A stretch of DNA of 64,000 bases from Azoarcus indigens (GCF_004361735.1 NZ_SNVV01000012.1:62001-126000), one strand, 5' to 3'; counted from the first letter of the stretch, positions 1 to 11,142 are shown. Numbers and translations: made by a program. Notes: generated from the sequence alone by a model not told the origin.

Positions 1-766
1 CCGCCGCAGGCGCAGACGCCAGGGCTGCCTGGGCACGCGCCTCGTCGGCACCCAGCCGGACCATCAGACGGCGCAGCATCTCGGCTTCTAGCTCCGGATC
101 GGCCGGACGCGGCTGCCAGATGGTCTGGTCGCGCGCCTCGGTCGGGTAAATTTCCATCATGCCGCGATGGCTGACGTAGATCTCCACCGTGCCCGCTTCC
201 TTGCCGGCTTCGATCCGGGTACGGAACTTGTCCCGCTCGGGCGTGGAGAACAGGCCATCGATGACCCGGCCCAAGGTGGAGCGGACAAAGTCCTGCGGGA
301 TCTTGGCCCGGTCTTCAGCCCAATCGGTTTCCATGACACCGATCTCGGGGCTATCCACGTTCAGGATGAAGCCCAGTTCCAGCCAGAAGTCCTTGATCTG
401 CGGCCACAGCGTATCCGGCGTGCCCTGCACCACCAGCCAGCGCTGGGTACCCGCGCGCTCGATATGCATGTTGCCGGCTGCAGCGGCCGGAAGCACGTCG
501 CTGTTCGACTGCACCGAGGGCTGCCCAGCGCGGTCGGCACTATAGGCGGAATAGGTGGCCACGCCCTTGGGCGCGACGTCCGGCACCGCGTAGCGGTCAT
601 CGCGGGTAGGCGAGGTCAGGTCCGGCGGGACCTCCAGTTGCGGCACCTGCCGGGTGCTCGCGCTTTTGTAATCGATACGCTTGGATTCAAGCAGCGAACC
701 CGAGCAGCCCGTCAACGCCAACGAAAACGCGAGCAGGGAGACGGAAGTGCGCATGGAGCGATTCAT
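1..766 (-). CDS. bamC: Outer membrane assembly lipoprotein BamC (partial, 3' end off the window)
   Basis: BamC is an accessory lipoprotein of the BAM complex, which inserts beta-barrel proteins into the outer membrane. The reading frame starts at the ATG at 766-764 behind AGGAA and runs off the left edge, so about 255 residues are visible. The N-terminus is a lipoprotein signal (MRTSVSLLAFSLALTGC) with the lipobox LTGC, followed by the family's IDYKSA and LEVPPDL stretch. It lies 26 bases downstream of dapA on the same strand, the dapA-bamC order also seen in E. coli. A second ATG four codons later is a possible start. The identification rests on the N-terminal motifs and the neighbour. Confidence 0.88.
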   Translation of the reverse strand, partial: MNRSMRTSVSLLAFSLALTGCSGSLLESKRIDYKSASTRQVPQLEVPPDLTSPTRDDRYAVPDVAPKGVATYSAYSADRAGQPSVQSNSDVLPAAAAGNMHIERAGTQRWLVVQGTPDTLWPQIKDFWLELGFILNVDSPEIGVMETDWAEDRAKIPQDFVRSTLGRVIDGLFSTPERDKFRTRIEAGKEAGTVEIYVSHRGMMEIYPTEARDQTIWQPRPADPELEAEMLRRLMVRLGADEARAQAALASAPAA

Positions 767-792
767 GAGGTTCCTGAGGTGGATTGGTCGGG

Positions 793-1671
793 TCAGAGCG
801 AAATGCCGGCCTGCAGCATGGCCTGGCGCACGCGGTCGTGCAGGGAGTCGGAGAGGGGGGTGAGCGGCAGGCGGATACCGTCTTCAATCTTGCCCATGCG
901 CGCCACCGCCCACTTGACCGGGATCGGGTTGGCTTCGCAGAACAGGTGACGGTGCAGCCCTACCAGCCCGGCATTGATCTCGCGGCTCCGCTTGCCATCG
1001 CCGGCAAGCGCCGCCACACAGAGTTCATGCATCGCACGGGGAGCAACGTTTGCAGTCACCGAGATCACGCCATGGCCGCCCAGCAGGATGAAGGCGGCGG
1101 CGGTCATATCGTCGCCGGTGTAGAGCGCAAAGCCCTCCGGCGCGCGAGCGACCAGATCGCAAGCGCGATCGATGCTGCCGGTCGCATCCTTGATGCCGAT
1201 GATGTTGGGGATCGCGGCCAACTTGAGCGCGGTGTCGTTCGAGAGGTCGGCGACAGTGCGGCCGGGCACGTTGTAGAGCACCATCGGCAGGTCCACCGCC
1301 TCGGCGATGGTACGGAAGTGCTGGTAGAGGCCTTCCTGGCTGGGCCGATTGTAGTAAGGCACCACCGAGAGGTGGGCGCTGGCACCAGCCTGCTTGGCAT
1401 AGCGGGTAAGTTCGACGGCCTCCGCAGTGGAGTTCGCGCCGGTGCCGGCGATCACTGGCACTCGTCCGGCGGCGTGTTCGACGGCCACGCGGATCAGCTC
1501 GCAATGCTCGTCTACCGAAACCGTCGGCGACTCGCCGGTGGTACCGACGATGACGATGCCGTCCGTGCCTTCGGCGATGTGCCAGTCGATCAGGCTGCGC
1601 AGGCGGGGAAAATCAAGGCTGCCGTCCGCGTGCATGGGCGTGACGATGGCGACGATCGATCCGGTAATCAT
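793..1671 (-). CDS. dapA: 4-hydroxy-tetrahydrodipicolinate synthase
   Basis: DapA condenses pyruvate with aspartate semialdehyde, the first committed step of the diaminopimelate/lysine branch, in the cytoplasm. The 292-residue length is standard for the family. The pyruvate-binding GTTGES motif is at residues 43-48, the catalytic Tyr is in LYNVPGR (Tyr133) and the Schiff-base Lys is in GIKDATG (Lys161), so the enzyme looks intact. It lies directly upstream of bamC on the same strand. asd, which makes its substrate, is far away at 61391-62524. Confidence 0.97.
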   Translation of the reverse strand: MITGSIVAIVTPMHADGSLDFPRLRSLIDWHIAEGTDGIVIVGTTGESPTVSVDEHCELIRVAVEHAAGRVPVIAGTGANSTAEAVELTRYAKQAGASAHLSVVPYYNRPSQEGLYQHFRTIAEAVDLPMVLYNVPGRTVADLSNDTALKLAAIPNIIGIKDATGSIDRACDLVARAPEGFALYTGDDMTAAAFILLGGHGVISVTANVAPRAMHELCVAALAGDGKRSREINAGLVGLHRHLFCEANPIPVKWAVARMGKIEDGIRLPLTPLSDSLHDRVRQAMLQAGISL

Positions 1672-1808
1672 GTGAAGATGAAAGCGATAAAACCCTGATT
1701 CTAACCGATCGCCGAAACTCGGGCAGCGCGATCCACGCAGCCGTATTGTTGCCTTCTTCCTAGATTGACACGTGACGCAGCTGACCTTTTAAAACAATGA
1801 CCTGCAGC

Positions 1809-2732
1809 TCAAAGGTCAGCAAGCGACTTGATGTGCGCTACGACCGAACGCGCCAGGGAAGACAGCGCATAGCCTCCTTCAAGGATGGAGACGATACGTT
1901 TGTGTCCGCAGTCCGCCGCCAGGCCCTTGATCTGCTCCGTCGCCCATACGTAGTCAGACTCCACCAGGCCAAGCGAGCCCATGTCGTCCTCGTAATGGGC
2001 GTCGAAACCGGCAGAAATGAAGATGGCCTGTGGATTGTGGTTGCGCAAGGCCGGCACCCAGACCTCGCTGACAATCTGGCGGAAGGCGTCGCCTCGCGTG
2101 CCGGCCGGAACCGGGATGTTGCACATGTGGGCCGGAGGATTGTCGGCACCGCTGTATGGATAGAACGGGTGCTGGAAGATGCTGGCCATCATCACCCGCG
2201 GGTCGTCGCGGAAGATGTCCTCGGTGCCATTACCGTGATGCACATCGAAATCGACGATCGCAACCCGCTGCAGGCCATGCGCCTCCGTCGCATGCCGGAC
2301 GGCGATCGCAATGTTGTTCAGGAAACAGAAGCCCATCGCCTTGCCACGCTCGGCGTGGTGTCCCGGCGGCCTGACAGCACAAAAGGCATTCTCGACCTCG
2401 CCGCTCATCACCAGATCGGTCGCGAGAACGCCTGCGCCGGCCGAACGCAGGGCCGCCCGCATGGTGCCCGGGCTCATCGCGGTGTCCGGGTCGAGGTGAC
2501 GGATACCGTGCTCGGGAACGTTGGCGAGCAACTCTTCCAGGTAGCCGGGGGCATGCGCGCGCGCAACCTGCTCGGCGGTGGCCTCGGGCGCATCGTAGAA
2601 GGACAGGTAAAGATCCAGTCCAGCCGCGATCAGGCGATCGTTGATCGCAGATAGCCGGTCGGGACACTCCGGGTGGAAAGTCCCCATGTCATGCAACCAG
2701 CAGTCGCGGTGCGTAATGAACGCCGTCGTCAT
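1809..2732 (-). CDS. Histone deacetylase family hydrolase (AcuC/HdaH-like)
   Basis: Members of this arginase-fold zinc hydrolase family remove acetyl groups from acetyl-lysine or acetylpolyamines. The bacterial substrate cannot be read from sequence. At 307 residues it carries RPPGHHAE (His125, His126), the metal-binding DFDVHHGNG block (Asp163, His165), a third metal ligand in SAGFDAH (Asp244) and the catalytic Tyr in LEGGYAL (Tyr288). All expected active-site residues are present. The ATG follows a strong AGGGGGG ribosome site. The gene is transcribed divergently from the moxR cluster, and an inverted repeat at 2753-2770 sits between them. Confidence 0.9.
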   Translation of the reverse strand: MTTAFITHRDCWLHDMGTFHPECPDRLSAINDRLIAAGLDLYLSFYDAPEATAEQVARAHAPGYLEELLANVPEHGIRHLDPDTAMSPGTMRAALRSAGAGVLATDLVMSGEVENAFCAVRPPGHHAERGKAMGFCFLNNIAIAVRHATEAHGLQRVAIVDFDVHHGNGTEDIFRDDPRVMMASIFQHPFYPYSGADNPPAHMCNIPVPAGTRGDAFRQIVSEVWVPALRNHNPQAIFISAGFDAHYEDDMGSLGLVESDYVWATEQIKGLAADCGHKRIVSILEGGYALSSLARSVVAHIKSLADL

Positions 2733-2752
2733 ATCCCCCCTCTTCTCCTAGG

Positions 2753-2770
2753 CGGCGAACTAATTCGCCG
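2753..2770. repeat. Inverted repeat in the divergent HDAC/moxR intergenic region
   Basis: Perfect 7-base arms CGGCGAA and TTCGCCG are separated by the 4-base loop CTAA. It lies about 20 bases upstream of the deacetylase ATG, in the 186-base region between divergent genes. It could be an operator or a 5' UTR hairpin for the deacetylase mRNA. No recognisable promoter pair was seen around it. Confidence 0.45.
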
Positions 2771-2918
2771 TCCCCGATTCCAACCGGGCGCCTGTACGGC
2801 CCGTCGCCTGCTTCCTGGCTAATGCTAAAGCGCTATGCATTGACCTTTCAGCGTGCGGGCTCGCGATGTTTGTCGTCTATTATCCCCGCTTCCCTATCAA
2901 TTTCACAGTACGCCCCCA

Positions 2919-3835
<917 letters not shown>

Positions 3836-3839
<4 letters not shown>

Positions 3840-4810
3840 AGATCGCAGCACTGCGGCAGCACCTGGATCGGTGGCTGTTCCGCATCGGCCCTGCCGAAAT
3901 CGCCCCCATACGCCTGAAGCAGCGACGGATATTCGTACTTCCAACCGGCAGCGGCATTGCGTTCGCGGTCGCATTGCTGGTCATGCTGCTGGCGTCGATC
4001 AACTACAACCTCAGCCTGGGCTATGCCCTCACCTTCCTGCTGGGCGGCGCCGGGATCGCCAGCATGGTTCACGCGTTCCGCAACCTGCTCGGCCTCAGCA
4101 TCAGCCCCGGGCGCACCGAACCCGTTTTTTGCGGTGAAACGGCGGTCTTCCGCCTGACGCTGCAGAACCCGCGCGACGAACGGCGTCCAGCACTGCTGCT
4201 GCGTGTCCATGACGGTGCCACGAGTTTCGAACTCCCGGCGGAGGACACGGTAGTTATCTCCATTCCGTGTACGACCCGCCGGCGCGGCCCGCTGCCCATA
4301 GGCCGCACCGTACTCGAAACACGATGGCCTCTCGGCCTGATACGTGCCTGGAGCGTGTTCGTGCCGGAGCTGGACTGCCTGGTCTTTCCCTTCCCGGAGG
4401 CCTCTCCTCCACCGCTACCTGGGGCAGCCGCCGGCCAACGTCACGGCCTGCGCTCCGGCGGTAGCGGCGACGATGATTTTGCAGGGCTGCGACAACATCG
4501 CGAGTCCGACTCTCCCCGGCACGTCGCCTGGAAGGTCTTGGCCCGCGGCGGCCCCCTGCTCACCAAGGAATTCTCTGGCGTGCAGGGCGGAGACGTGCTG
4601 CTCAACTGGCACGATCTGCCCTCGCATCTGGACGAAGAAGCCCGCATCTCCCGCCTGACAGCCTGGGTGATCGCTGCCGAACGGGCGGGAGTTGCCTTCG
4701 CGCTCGTCCTTCCAGGAATCACCCTGCCAGTGGGACGAGGCATAAAGCACATGCACGCCTGCCTGCGGGCCCTCGCCCTGCATGGGGGCCGGGACGTTCC
4801 TCATGGCTAA
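3836..4810 (+). CDS. DUF58 domain-containing membrane protein
   Basis: The 324-residue protein has two predicted membrane segments near the N-terminus (about residues 39-57 and 60-80), then a soluble part with the DUF58 region around GLRQHRESDSPRHVAWK. DUF58 proteins (distantly VWA-like) are regular partners of MoxR ATPases, and their molecular role is poorly defined. The gene overlaps moxR by 4 bases and the downstream transglutaminase gene by 8 bases, which supports one operon and joint assembly at the inner membrane. Confidence 0.9.
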
Positions 4811-6776
4811 GGCCCTGGCAACGCCCGGGGCCGGCGCACAGCCCGCCACCTCTCTGACCCGCAACCAGGCCTGTTGGCTGCTGGCAACGGCCGTCCTCAC
4901 CCTTGTCCCCCACACGCCCTACCTGCCCGCCTGGGTAACGGCGCTATGCATGGCGCTACTGGGGTGGAGAGCCCTGCGCCTGTGGCGCGGCCAATTGCCG
5001 CCCCATCGCTTGCTGATCATGCTGGCAACCATTGGTGCATGCCTCGGTATCCGCGTCGGCTTCGGCCAATTCTTCGGCAAGGATCCCGGCGTATCACTAC
5101 TCGCCATCCTGCTCTGCCTCAAGCTGCTGGAAACGAAGGTCGCCCGTGATATACGTGTCGCGGTACTCCTCGCATTCTTCCTGCAACTGAGCATCTTCTT
5201 CGAGAATCAGAGCCTACCGGTCGCGGCGCTTGCGCTCTGTGCCACCCTGCTGGCGCTGGCCTCTCTGCTAGCCCTTGTCGACGCAAACGCCAGCACCAAA
5301 GCCAGACTCCGCACTTCGGCCTTGCTGGCGGCGCAGGGCCTGCCTTTCATGCTGGTCCTCTTCGTTCTCTTTCCCCGGGTGCAGGGCCCCTTGTGGGGAC
5401 TCCCGGCAGACGCGTTCAGCGCCCGCAGCGGCCTCGCCGAGAGCATGCAACCCGGCTCCATCAGCCAGTTGGGGCTCTCGGAGGAAATCGCCTTCCGGGC
5501 CGAGTTCGACGGCCTGCCCCCGCCGCCTGGGCAGCGCTACTGGCGCGGCCCAGTGCTCAGCGAATTCGATGGCACTACTTGGCGACCAGCCACCTCCACC
5601 ATTGCTGCAGAGCCCTCCTACCAAACCAGCGGCCCCCGAATGGACTATCGCCTCACGTTGGAGCCCCATAACCGTAACTGGTTGCTAGCGCTGGACTTTC
5701 CCGCAGCGGGCCTACAGGGCGTCCGCTACAGCAGCGACTTCCGTGCCCTCGCCGACACCCCCGTCCGTCACCGTAGCCGTTTCAACCTTGCTGCCTACCC
5801 AGAAACCGGAGTGGGGCTGGAGGAAACCCCGGACGTCCTCGCCGCGGCCAGACGGCTGCCAGCTGGTTCCAACCCTCGCACCCATGCACTCGCCCAACAA
5901 CTGGCGGCTGAAGCCGGAAGTAACCCGCGTGCCATCCTGGAGCGAGTCCAGCATCACCTCCGGGAAGCCAAGCTCACCTACACCCTGGAACCTCCGCTGC
6001 TGGGGCAGCAAGCAATAGATGAGTTCCTCTTCGACAGCCGCCGCGGCTTCTGCGAGCACTTCTCCGCCACATTCGTTTTCCTCATGCGTGCTGCGGGGGT
6101 GCCCGCCCGAGTGGTTACCGGCTACCAAGGTGGGGAGATCAACCCCATCGACGGCACCCTGGTGGTCCGTCAGTCCGACGCGCATGCCTGGGCCGAAGTG
6201 TGGATAGACGGGCGGGGCTGGGAACGGGCCGACCCTACCGCACTCGCCGCACCGGGCCGGATAGACAGCGGCCTGAGCGCCGGCTTGCCTGCCACCGAAG
6301 CCCGCCTACTGGCCATGCCGGACTGGCTGCGCAGCCTGCGCTACCGCTGGGAAGCAGCGAACAACGCCTGGAACCAGTGGATTCTTGGCTACAATCCGGA
6401 ACGGCAACGCGACCTGCTCGCGCGCCTCGGCCTGCGGAAGCCGGACTGGGGAACGCTGGCTACCGCCATGAGCATCGCCGCGAGCGTACTGATGGGCTTG
6501 CTGCTCCTGTGGGCGCAGCGCCAGCGCCAAGCGCGCAGCCCCTTGCAGAAGAGTTGGGATTCCTTTTGCCGCACACTGGCACGCCATGGCTTGACCCGCC
6601 ACCCGTGGGAAGGGCCTGCCGATTATGGGAAGCGACTCGCTTTCGCCCGGCCTGCCCAAGCCAAAGAACTACGCGACATCTGCACCGAGTACGCCCGTAT
6701 CCGCTACGGTTCCGGAGCGTCCAGTGAAGACATCCGGAGCCTGCAACAACGCATCACCAAGCTGAAGCTCACATGA
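4803..6776 (+). CDS. TgpA-like membrane transglutaminase (DUF3488/transglutaminase domain)
   Basis: The ATG at 4803 (MAKALATPG) gives 657 residues. A start at 4782 would add 7 residues. The N-terminal third is a cluster of hydrophobic helices (DUF3488 type). A periplasmic transglutaminase-like domain follows, with a complete Cys-His-Asp triad: Cys in RRGFCEHFSA (about 417), His in SDAHAWAEVW (461) and Asp in ERADPTA (477). A last membrane helix lies near residues 550-570, with a DUF4129-like cytoplasmic tail. The family includes P. aeruginosa TgpA, reported as important for viability. It overlaps both neighbours, consistent with an envelope or peptidoglycan role. Confidence 0.9.
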   Translation: MAKALATPGAGAQPATSLTRNQACWLLATAVLTLVPHTPYLPAWVTALCMALLGWRALRLWRGQLPPHRLLIMLATIGACLGIRVGFGQFFGKDPGVSLLAILLCLKLLETKVARDIRVAVLLAFFLQLSIFFENQSLPVAALALCATLLALASLLALVDANASTKARLRTSALLAAQGLPFMLVLFVLFPRVQGPLWGLPADAFSARSGLAESMQPGSISQLGLSEEIAFRAEFDGLPPPPGQRYWRGPVLSEFDGTTWRPATSTIAAEPSYQTSGPRMDYRLTLEPHNRNWLLALDFPAAGLQGVRYSSDFRALADTPVRHRSRFNLAAYPETGVGLEETPDVLAAARRLPAGSNPRTHALAQQLAAEAGSNPRAILERVQHHLREAKLTYTLEPPLLGQQAIDEFLFDSRRGFCEHFSATFVFLMRAAGVPARVVTGYQGGEINPIDGTLVVRQSDAHAWAEVWIDGRGWERADPTALAAPGRIDSGLSAGLPATEARLLAMPDWLRSLRYRWEAANNAWNQWILGYNPERQRDLLARLGLRKPDWGTLATAMSIAASVLMGLLLLWAQRQRQARSPLQKSWDSFCRTLARHGLTRHPWEGPADYGKRLAFARPAQAKELRDICTEYARIRYGSGASSEDIRSLQQRITKLKLT

Positions 6777-7789
6777 CCTTGCAACGATTCCTCGCCGCCA
6801 GCCTGCTCGCCCTCTCCCCGTTCGCCGCGCAAGCCGATTTCTCCGCCAACGAGGACGCCCAACGTTTCGTCGCTGAAATGGTGGAGAAGCACGGTTTCGA
6901 CCGCAACGAGGTCGAAACCGTGCTCGGCCGCGCCGTCATGGATCCGCAAGTGATCAAGCTCATCCTGCCGCCCACCAAACCGGGTGTGCGCTCCTGGCAG
7001 CGCTATCGCAGCCGCTTCATTGAGCCGGTACGCATCGAGGGAGGGCTTGCCTTCTGGCGAGACAACGAAGAAGCACTGGAACGGGCCGTCACGCGTTACG
7101 GCGTGCCCGCCGAAGTGATCGTCGCGATCATCGGGGTGGAGACCGTATATGGCCGCCATACAGGGAATTTCGAGGCGGTCTCCGCCCTTGCCACCTTGGC
7201 GTTCGGCTACCCGCCGCGCGCGCAACTCTTCAGGCGGGAGCTCGAGCAACTCTTCCTCCTGGCGCGGGAACAGGGGCGCAGCGCGGACAGCTATTACGGC
7301 TCCTATGCGGGCGCGCTGGGCTACCCGCAGTTTCTGCCGAGCAGCATACGGAACTACGCAGTGGATTTCGACGGCGACGGCCACATCGACTTCGACAGCA
7401 CTCCCGCTGACGCCATTGGCAGCGTGGCGCACTACCTGCAGGTACATGGCTGGGAAGCCGGCGCGGAAATCGCCAGCCGCGCCAAGCTTTCAGCCCAGAC
7501 GGATGCAGCCTCCTTGGTTGCGGCCGGCATAGAGCCTAGCTTGACGCCCGCAACCCTGGTCCAGGCGGGCGTAAGCGTCTCCGGCAATCGATCGATACCC
7601 GCGCCAGCGACCCTGGTAGACCTGGAAACACCGGGCGCGGCCACCGAATACTGGCTGGGCTACCGCAACTTCTATGTAATCACCCGCTACAACAAGAGCA
7701 GCTTTTATGCGATGTCGGTCTTCCAACTCGCGGAAGCTTTGCGCAACCGCAGGAGCACGACCACGTTGAGCTCAGCGCGGGCGGACTGA
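6773..7789 (+). CDS. mltB: Lytic murein transglycosylase B (MltB family)
   Basis: This 338-residue enzyme cleaves the glycan strands of peptidoglycan to 1,6-anhydro ends. It begins with a Sec signal peptide (MTLQRFLAASLLALSPFAAQA) without a lipobox, so it is predicted to be a soluble periplasmic form. The catalytic Glu is in IIGVETVYGR (Glu123), and the family motifs GALGYPQFLPSS and DFDGDGHIDF follow. Its ATG overlaps the TgpA-like stop (ATGA, 6773-6776), which ties it to the MoxR/DUF58/transglutaminase unit. It converges on rpoS, with only 9 bases between the stops. Confidence 0.93.
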   Translation: MTLQRFLAASLLALSPFAAQADFSANEDAQRFVAEMVEKHGFDRNEVETVLGRAVMDPQVIKLILPPTKPGVRSWQRYRSRFIEPVRIEGGLAFWRDNEEALERAVTRYGVPAEVIVAIIGVETVYGRHTGNFEAVSALATLAFGYPPRAQLFRRELEQLFLLAREQGRSADSYYGSYAGALGYPQFLPSSIRNYAVDFDGDGHIDFDSTPADAIGSVAHYLQVHGWEAGAEIASRAKLSAQTDAASLVAAGIEPSLTPATLVQAGVSVSGNRSIPAPATLVDLETPGAATEYWLGYRNFYVITRYNKSSFYAMSVFQLAEALRNRRSTTTLSSARAD

Positions 7790-7792
7790 ATC

Positions 7793-7810
7793 GTCCTGCT
7801 ACAGCAGGAC
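7793..7810. terminator. Palindrome between convergent mltB and rpoS
   Basis: Perfect 8-base arms GTCCTGCT and AGCAGGAC with a 2-base loop (AC) span the 3' ends of the two convergent genes and include the last codons of rpoS. No T-tract follows on either strand, so it is at best a Rho-independent-like hairpin or an mRNA 3'-end stabiliser. Confidence 0.4.
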
Positions 7811-8734
7811 ATCCTTGGAGATACCCCGCCGCTTCAGGATGCGCCGCAACTGCCCAAGCGCCTCTAGCTGGATCTGACGCACCCGCTCCCGCGTCAGCTC
7901 CAGCCTTGCGGCCAGTTCCTCCAGCGTCATCAGCTCGCATTCGTCAATGCCGTACCGATGGCGGATAACCAAGCGCTGCTTGTCGTTCAGCATGTCGATC
8001 CATGCATGGATCAACCCTTCGATCTCGGCCGTGTGGATCTGAGTCTCGGGGGTTTCAGCCCTGTCGTCGGCCAAGGACTCCCCGATTGAGAGACTGGGGT
8101 CGATATCCAGCGGCGCATCCAGCGACGCGGTATGTTCGCTCAAGGCCAGGATGGCACGCACATCCTCGATCGGCTTCTCCAGCCTGCTTGCAATCTCCTC
8201 CAGGCTGCACTCGCCATTGGAGCTCGCTTCGAGATTGCGCTGCGCCCTGAGGACCTGATTGAGTTCCTTCACCACATGAACCGGCAGCCGGATGGTCCGT
8301 GACTGGTTCATGATCGCCCGCTCGATGTTCTGCCGGATCCACCACGTCGCGTAGGTGGAGAAACGGAAGCCGCGCTCCGGATCAAACTTCTCCAGCGCGT
8401 GCATAAGGCCAAGATTCCCCTCTTCAACGAGGTCGAGCAAGGGAATTCCCCGATTGAGGTAATGCTTGGCGATATTGACGACGAGGCGCAAGTTGCGCTC
8501 TATCATCGTCTGGCGGGCATCGAAATCTCCTGCCCTGACCTTCCTCGCCAGAGACGCCTCTTCCTCCGCTGACAGCAAGGGGTTGGCGCCGATTTCGTTC
8601 AGGTAGATCTGGGTGACGTCACTAAGGAAGTCGTTCTCGACAACCTGGGCCTGCTGTTCGGCGAAGACTTCCACCTCCAGCGGAAGGTCCGGTTCATGAC
8701 TGTCGAGATCGTCAGGGCTAACCGGCTCTTCCAT
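7799..8734 (-). CDS. rpoS: RNA polymerase sigma factor RpoS (sigma-38)
   Basis: RpoS is the stationary-phase and general-stress sigma factor. The 311-residue protein has region 1.2 (DVTQIYLNEIG, about 40-50), region 2 with the core-binding and -10 recognition helices (about 77-150, including FSTYATWWIRQNIERAIMNQ) and a C-terminal region 4 helix-turn-helix (TLEELAARLELTRERVRQIQ). It is shorter at the N-terminus than RpoD, as RpoS should be. It lies 13 bases downstream of nlpD, the position it occupies in most gammaproteobacteria and many betaproteobacteria, where an rpoS promoter usually lies inside nlpD. Confidence 0.95.
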   Translation of the reverse strand: MEEPVSPDDLDSHEPDLPLEVEVFAEQQAQVVENDFLSDVTQIYLNEIGANPLLSAEEEASLARKVRAGDFDARQTMIERNLRLVVNIAKHYLNRGIPLLDLVEEGNLGLMHALEKFDPERGFRFSTYATWWIRQNIERAIMNQSRTIRLPVHVVKELNQVLRAQRNLEASSNGECSLEEIASRLEKPIEDVRAILALSEHTASLDAPLDIDPSLSIGESLADDRAETPETQIHTAEIEGLIHAWIDMLNDKQRLVIRHRYGIDECELMTLEELAARLELTRERVRQIQLEALGQLRRILKRRGISKDVLL

Positions 8735-8747
8735 AGGCCTCCTCTCG

Positions 8748-9656
8748 TCAGCGGGGGGGCAGGTACTTCATCGGATCGACTGGCCGGCCCTGCTTACGGA
8801 TTTCGAAGTGCAGCTTGGGTCGGTCTGTATCGGTACTGCCCAGTTCAGCGATCTTCTGTCCCTTGGTGACGGAATCCCCTTCCTTCACCAGCAGTTGCTG
8901 GTTGTGGGCATATGCCGTGAGGTAGTTCGCGTCGTGTTTGATGATGACTAGTTTTCCATAGCCACGCAAGCCACTCCCGGAGTAGACGACCTTACCGGCG
9001 CCGGAAGCGATCACTGGGTCTCCAGGATTTCCGGCAATATCCAGCCCCTTGTTCGTTGCCTCGCTGAAGCCGGCCAGAACCTTGCCCTTCGCCGGCCACA
9101 GCCAGTCCCCGTCACCGGCGGCGTCCTTGCCGCCGTCGGTCGCAGACTGGGTCGGCGCAGGCGCCTCGACCGGCGCGGCAGGCTTGGGCTGGGTCTTGCT
9201 CCATGCTTCCTCCGAATACGGCTGCTTGCCGCCAAGCGGTGCCTGCTTGATCGCCATGCCACCCACATCCCCTCCCGGCGAGGTAACCGGGCTCACGATC
9301 ACCGGTTCAGGAGAAACAGGAATGGCCGTTGCAACAGCGCCGCCCGCGGGCTCCATCGAGGGGGAAACACGCAACTCCTGCCCCACATGAATCTGGTTCG
9401 GATTGGCGAGGCTGTTCCAGGCCACCAGATCGCGAACGCTCTGGCCATACTGACGGGAAATTCCCAGCAACGTTTCCCCTTGCTTAACCACGTGGATCCC
9501 TTGCCGTTCCACCTGGGTGACGGCCGGTGGCGGAGTCACGCCGTTTCCGTCACGAACTGGAGCAGACACCCGCGAAGCACAACCAGAAAGCACGCCAAGC
9601 ACAAGCAGCAGCCCGACAAGGGAAATTTTCTTGTATTTCAGCACTGAGTCGTTCAT
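8748..9656 (-). CDS. nlpD: NlpD-like lipoprotein, LysM plus degenerate M23 (LytM) domain
   Basis: The start is the ATG at 9656 that overlaps the pcm stop (ATGA), giving 302 residues; a longer frame upstream lies inside pcm. The lipobox LSGC places the lipidated Cys at residue 26. A LysM domain ([16 protein letters not shown] to VGQELRVSP, about 54-98) binds peptidoglycan. After a Pro/Ala linker comes an M23 domain (about 205-300). Its first metal motif reads GLDIAG instead of HxGxD, as in E. coli NlpD, so it is expected to be an amidase activator (AmiC type) rather than an endopeptidase. Confidence 0.93.
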   Translation of the reverse strand: MNDSVLKYKKISLVGLLLVLGVLSGCASRVSAPVRDGNGVTPPPAVTQVERQGIHVVKQGETLLGISRQYGQSVRDLVAWNSLANPNQIHVGQELRVSPSMEPAGGAVATAIPVSPEPVIVSPVTSPGGDVGGMAIKQAPLGGKQPYSEEAWSKTQPKPAAPVEAPAPTQSATDGGKDAAGDGDWLWPAKGKVLAGFSEATNKGLDIAGNPGDPVIASGAGKVVYSGSGLRGYGKLVIIKHDANYLTAYAHNQQLLVKEGDSVTKGQKIAELGSTDTDRPKLHFEIRKQGRPVDPMKYLPPR

Positions 9657-10318
9657 TCCGTACCAATCAGGAGCGGTACGAAACGCACAGGTTCGCACCA
9701 GCTTTCCCTGAAGACTTGACCTTGCCGCTCGATGAGCAACAAGCGTTGATCGTTCCCCCCGACCGGTATCATCAGGCGCCCTCCCGGTGCCAGTTGATCC
9801 TTCAAGGCCTGGGGTACCCCAAGTGCAGCCGCCGCTACGATGATCGTATCGAACGGCGCGGCTTCGGCGAGCCCAAGCGCACCATCCGCGCATTTGAGCC
9901 GCACATTGGGCAAGCGTAGCGGCCTAAGGTTCTCCCGAGCCCTGTCCAAAAGCGGACGGATTCGTTCGACTGTATAGACATCCGCGGCCAGCAAAGACAA
10001 AACCGCAGCCTGATAACCACACCCTGCGCCAATCTCCAGCGTGCGGCCCAACTCCCTGCCCGCCCGGAGCGTTTCTATCATCCTGGCCACGACATAAGGC
10101 TGGGAGATGGTCTGCTGAAAGCCGATTGGTAATGCAGTGTCGTCGTAAGCACTGTAGGCCAGCCCTTCCTCGACGAAGAGATGGCGGGGAATGCTCTGCA
10201 TTGCAGCCAGCACCCGCTCATCGCGAATTCCTTGCGTCCGCAGGCGCTCTACCATTCTCGCCCGCGCGCGGGCAGCTTGAGTGCTGTCTGCCCTGCGCAT
10301 GCTCGTCAAGCCAGCCAT
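9653..10318 (-). CDS. pcm: Protein-L-isoaspartate O-methyltransferase
   Basis: Pcm methylates isoaspartyl residues with S-adenosylmethionine, starting repair of aged proteins. The 221 residues include the family blocks [28 protein letters not shown] and the SAM-binding [15 protein letters not shown], then [14 protein letters not shown]. The length is normal. It overlaps surE by 13 bases and nlpD by 4, in the conserved surE-pcm-nlpD-rpoS order of long-term survival genes. Confidence 0.95.
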   Translation of the reverse strand: MAGLTSMRRADSTQAARARARMVERLRTQGIRDERVLAAMQSIPRHLFVEEGLAYSAYDDTALPIGFQQTISQPYVVARMIETLRAGRELGRTLEIGAGCGYQAAVLSLLAADVYTVERIRPLLDRARENLRPLRLPNVRLKCADGALGLAEAAPFDTIIVAAAALGVPQALKDQLAPGGRLMIPVGGNDQRLLLIERQGQVFRESWCEPVRFVPLLIGTE

Positions 10319-11046
10319 TCTGCTACCGGCCCGATGAGCCCCGTGTGCGTCAGGTCGATCTGCAAGGGCGTGACGGAAACATAGCCGTTAGCAACCGCAT
10401 TGAAATCCGTGCCCTCCCCTGCATCCGCGGCACCGCCCGCAGCCCCGACCCAATATACGGTCTCGTTCCGCGGGGTGAGGCTCTTGATCACGGGCTCAGC
10501 CTTGTGACGCTTGCCCAGACGCGTCACCCTGGTCCCCCGCAATTGCGGGTAAGGAACATCGGGCACATTGACGTTGAGGAGAACGGGCCGCTTGAAAGGC
10601 GAGCGCAGGAAGCGCTCCGCCAACTCCTTCGCCACTTGCGCCGCAGCCGAGAAATCCGTCGCAGCCTTGCTGACAAGGGAAACCGCGATGGATGGGACGC
10701 CGAGCAAGAAGCCCTCGGTCGCGGCCGCGACCGTGCCGGAATAAATCGTGTCATCGCCCATGTTCGCGCCGTGATTCACGCCAGAAACCACCATATCAGG
10801 CAGATAATCCAGCATCCCCGTCACAGCTAGGTGGACGCAATCGGTCGGCGTACCATTCACGAAGTGAAAACCGTTCGCGGCCTTGCGCAGGGACAGGGGG
10901 CGGTCGAGCGTAAGGGAATTGCTGGCCCCACTGCGATCACGCTCTGGCGCGACAACAGTTACCTCACCAACGGTAGCAAGCGCCTCGGCGAGCGCCGCGA
11001 TACCAGGGGCGAAATAGCCGTCGTCGTTACTAACCAGAATACGCAT
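10306..11046 (-). CDS. surE: 5'/3'-nucleotidase SurE
   Basis: SurE is a metal-dependent phosphatase acting on nucleoside monophosphates, linked to stationary-phase survival. The 246-residue protein has the N-terminal metal-binding [11 protein letters not shown] (Asp8, Asp9), the [11 protein letters not shown] loop and the [11 protein letters not shown] motif, all intact. It is the first gene of the surE-pcm-nlpD-rpoS cluster and overlaps pcm by 13 bases. The tRNA-Pro terminator lies just upstream, so surE needs its own promoter or read-through. Confidence 0.96.
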   Translation of the reverse strand: MRILVSNDDGYFAPGIAALAEALATVGEVTVVAPERDRSGASNSLTLDRPLSLRKAANGFHFVNGTPTDCVHLAVTGMLDYLPDMVVSGVNHGANMGDDTIYSGTVAAATEGFLLGVPSIAVSLVSKAATDFSAAAQVAKELAERFLRSPFKRPVLLNVNVPDVPYPQLRGTRVTRLGKRHKAEPVIKSLTPRNETVYWVGAAGGAADAGEGTDFNAVANGYVSVTPLQIDLTHTGLIGPVAEWLA

Positions 11047-11142
11047 TTGGAATCCGAACGGAGCGCCGCCGCGGCAAGACGATCCACCGCAGCCGAGAGG
11101 GCTGAAATCTTAGCATAGCGGTAGAAATCAAACCGCCGGGGC

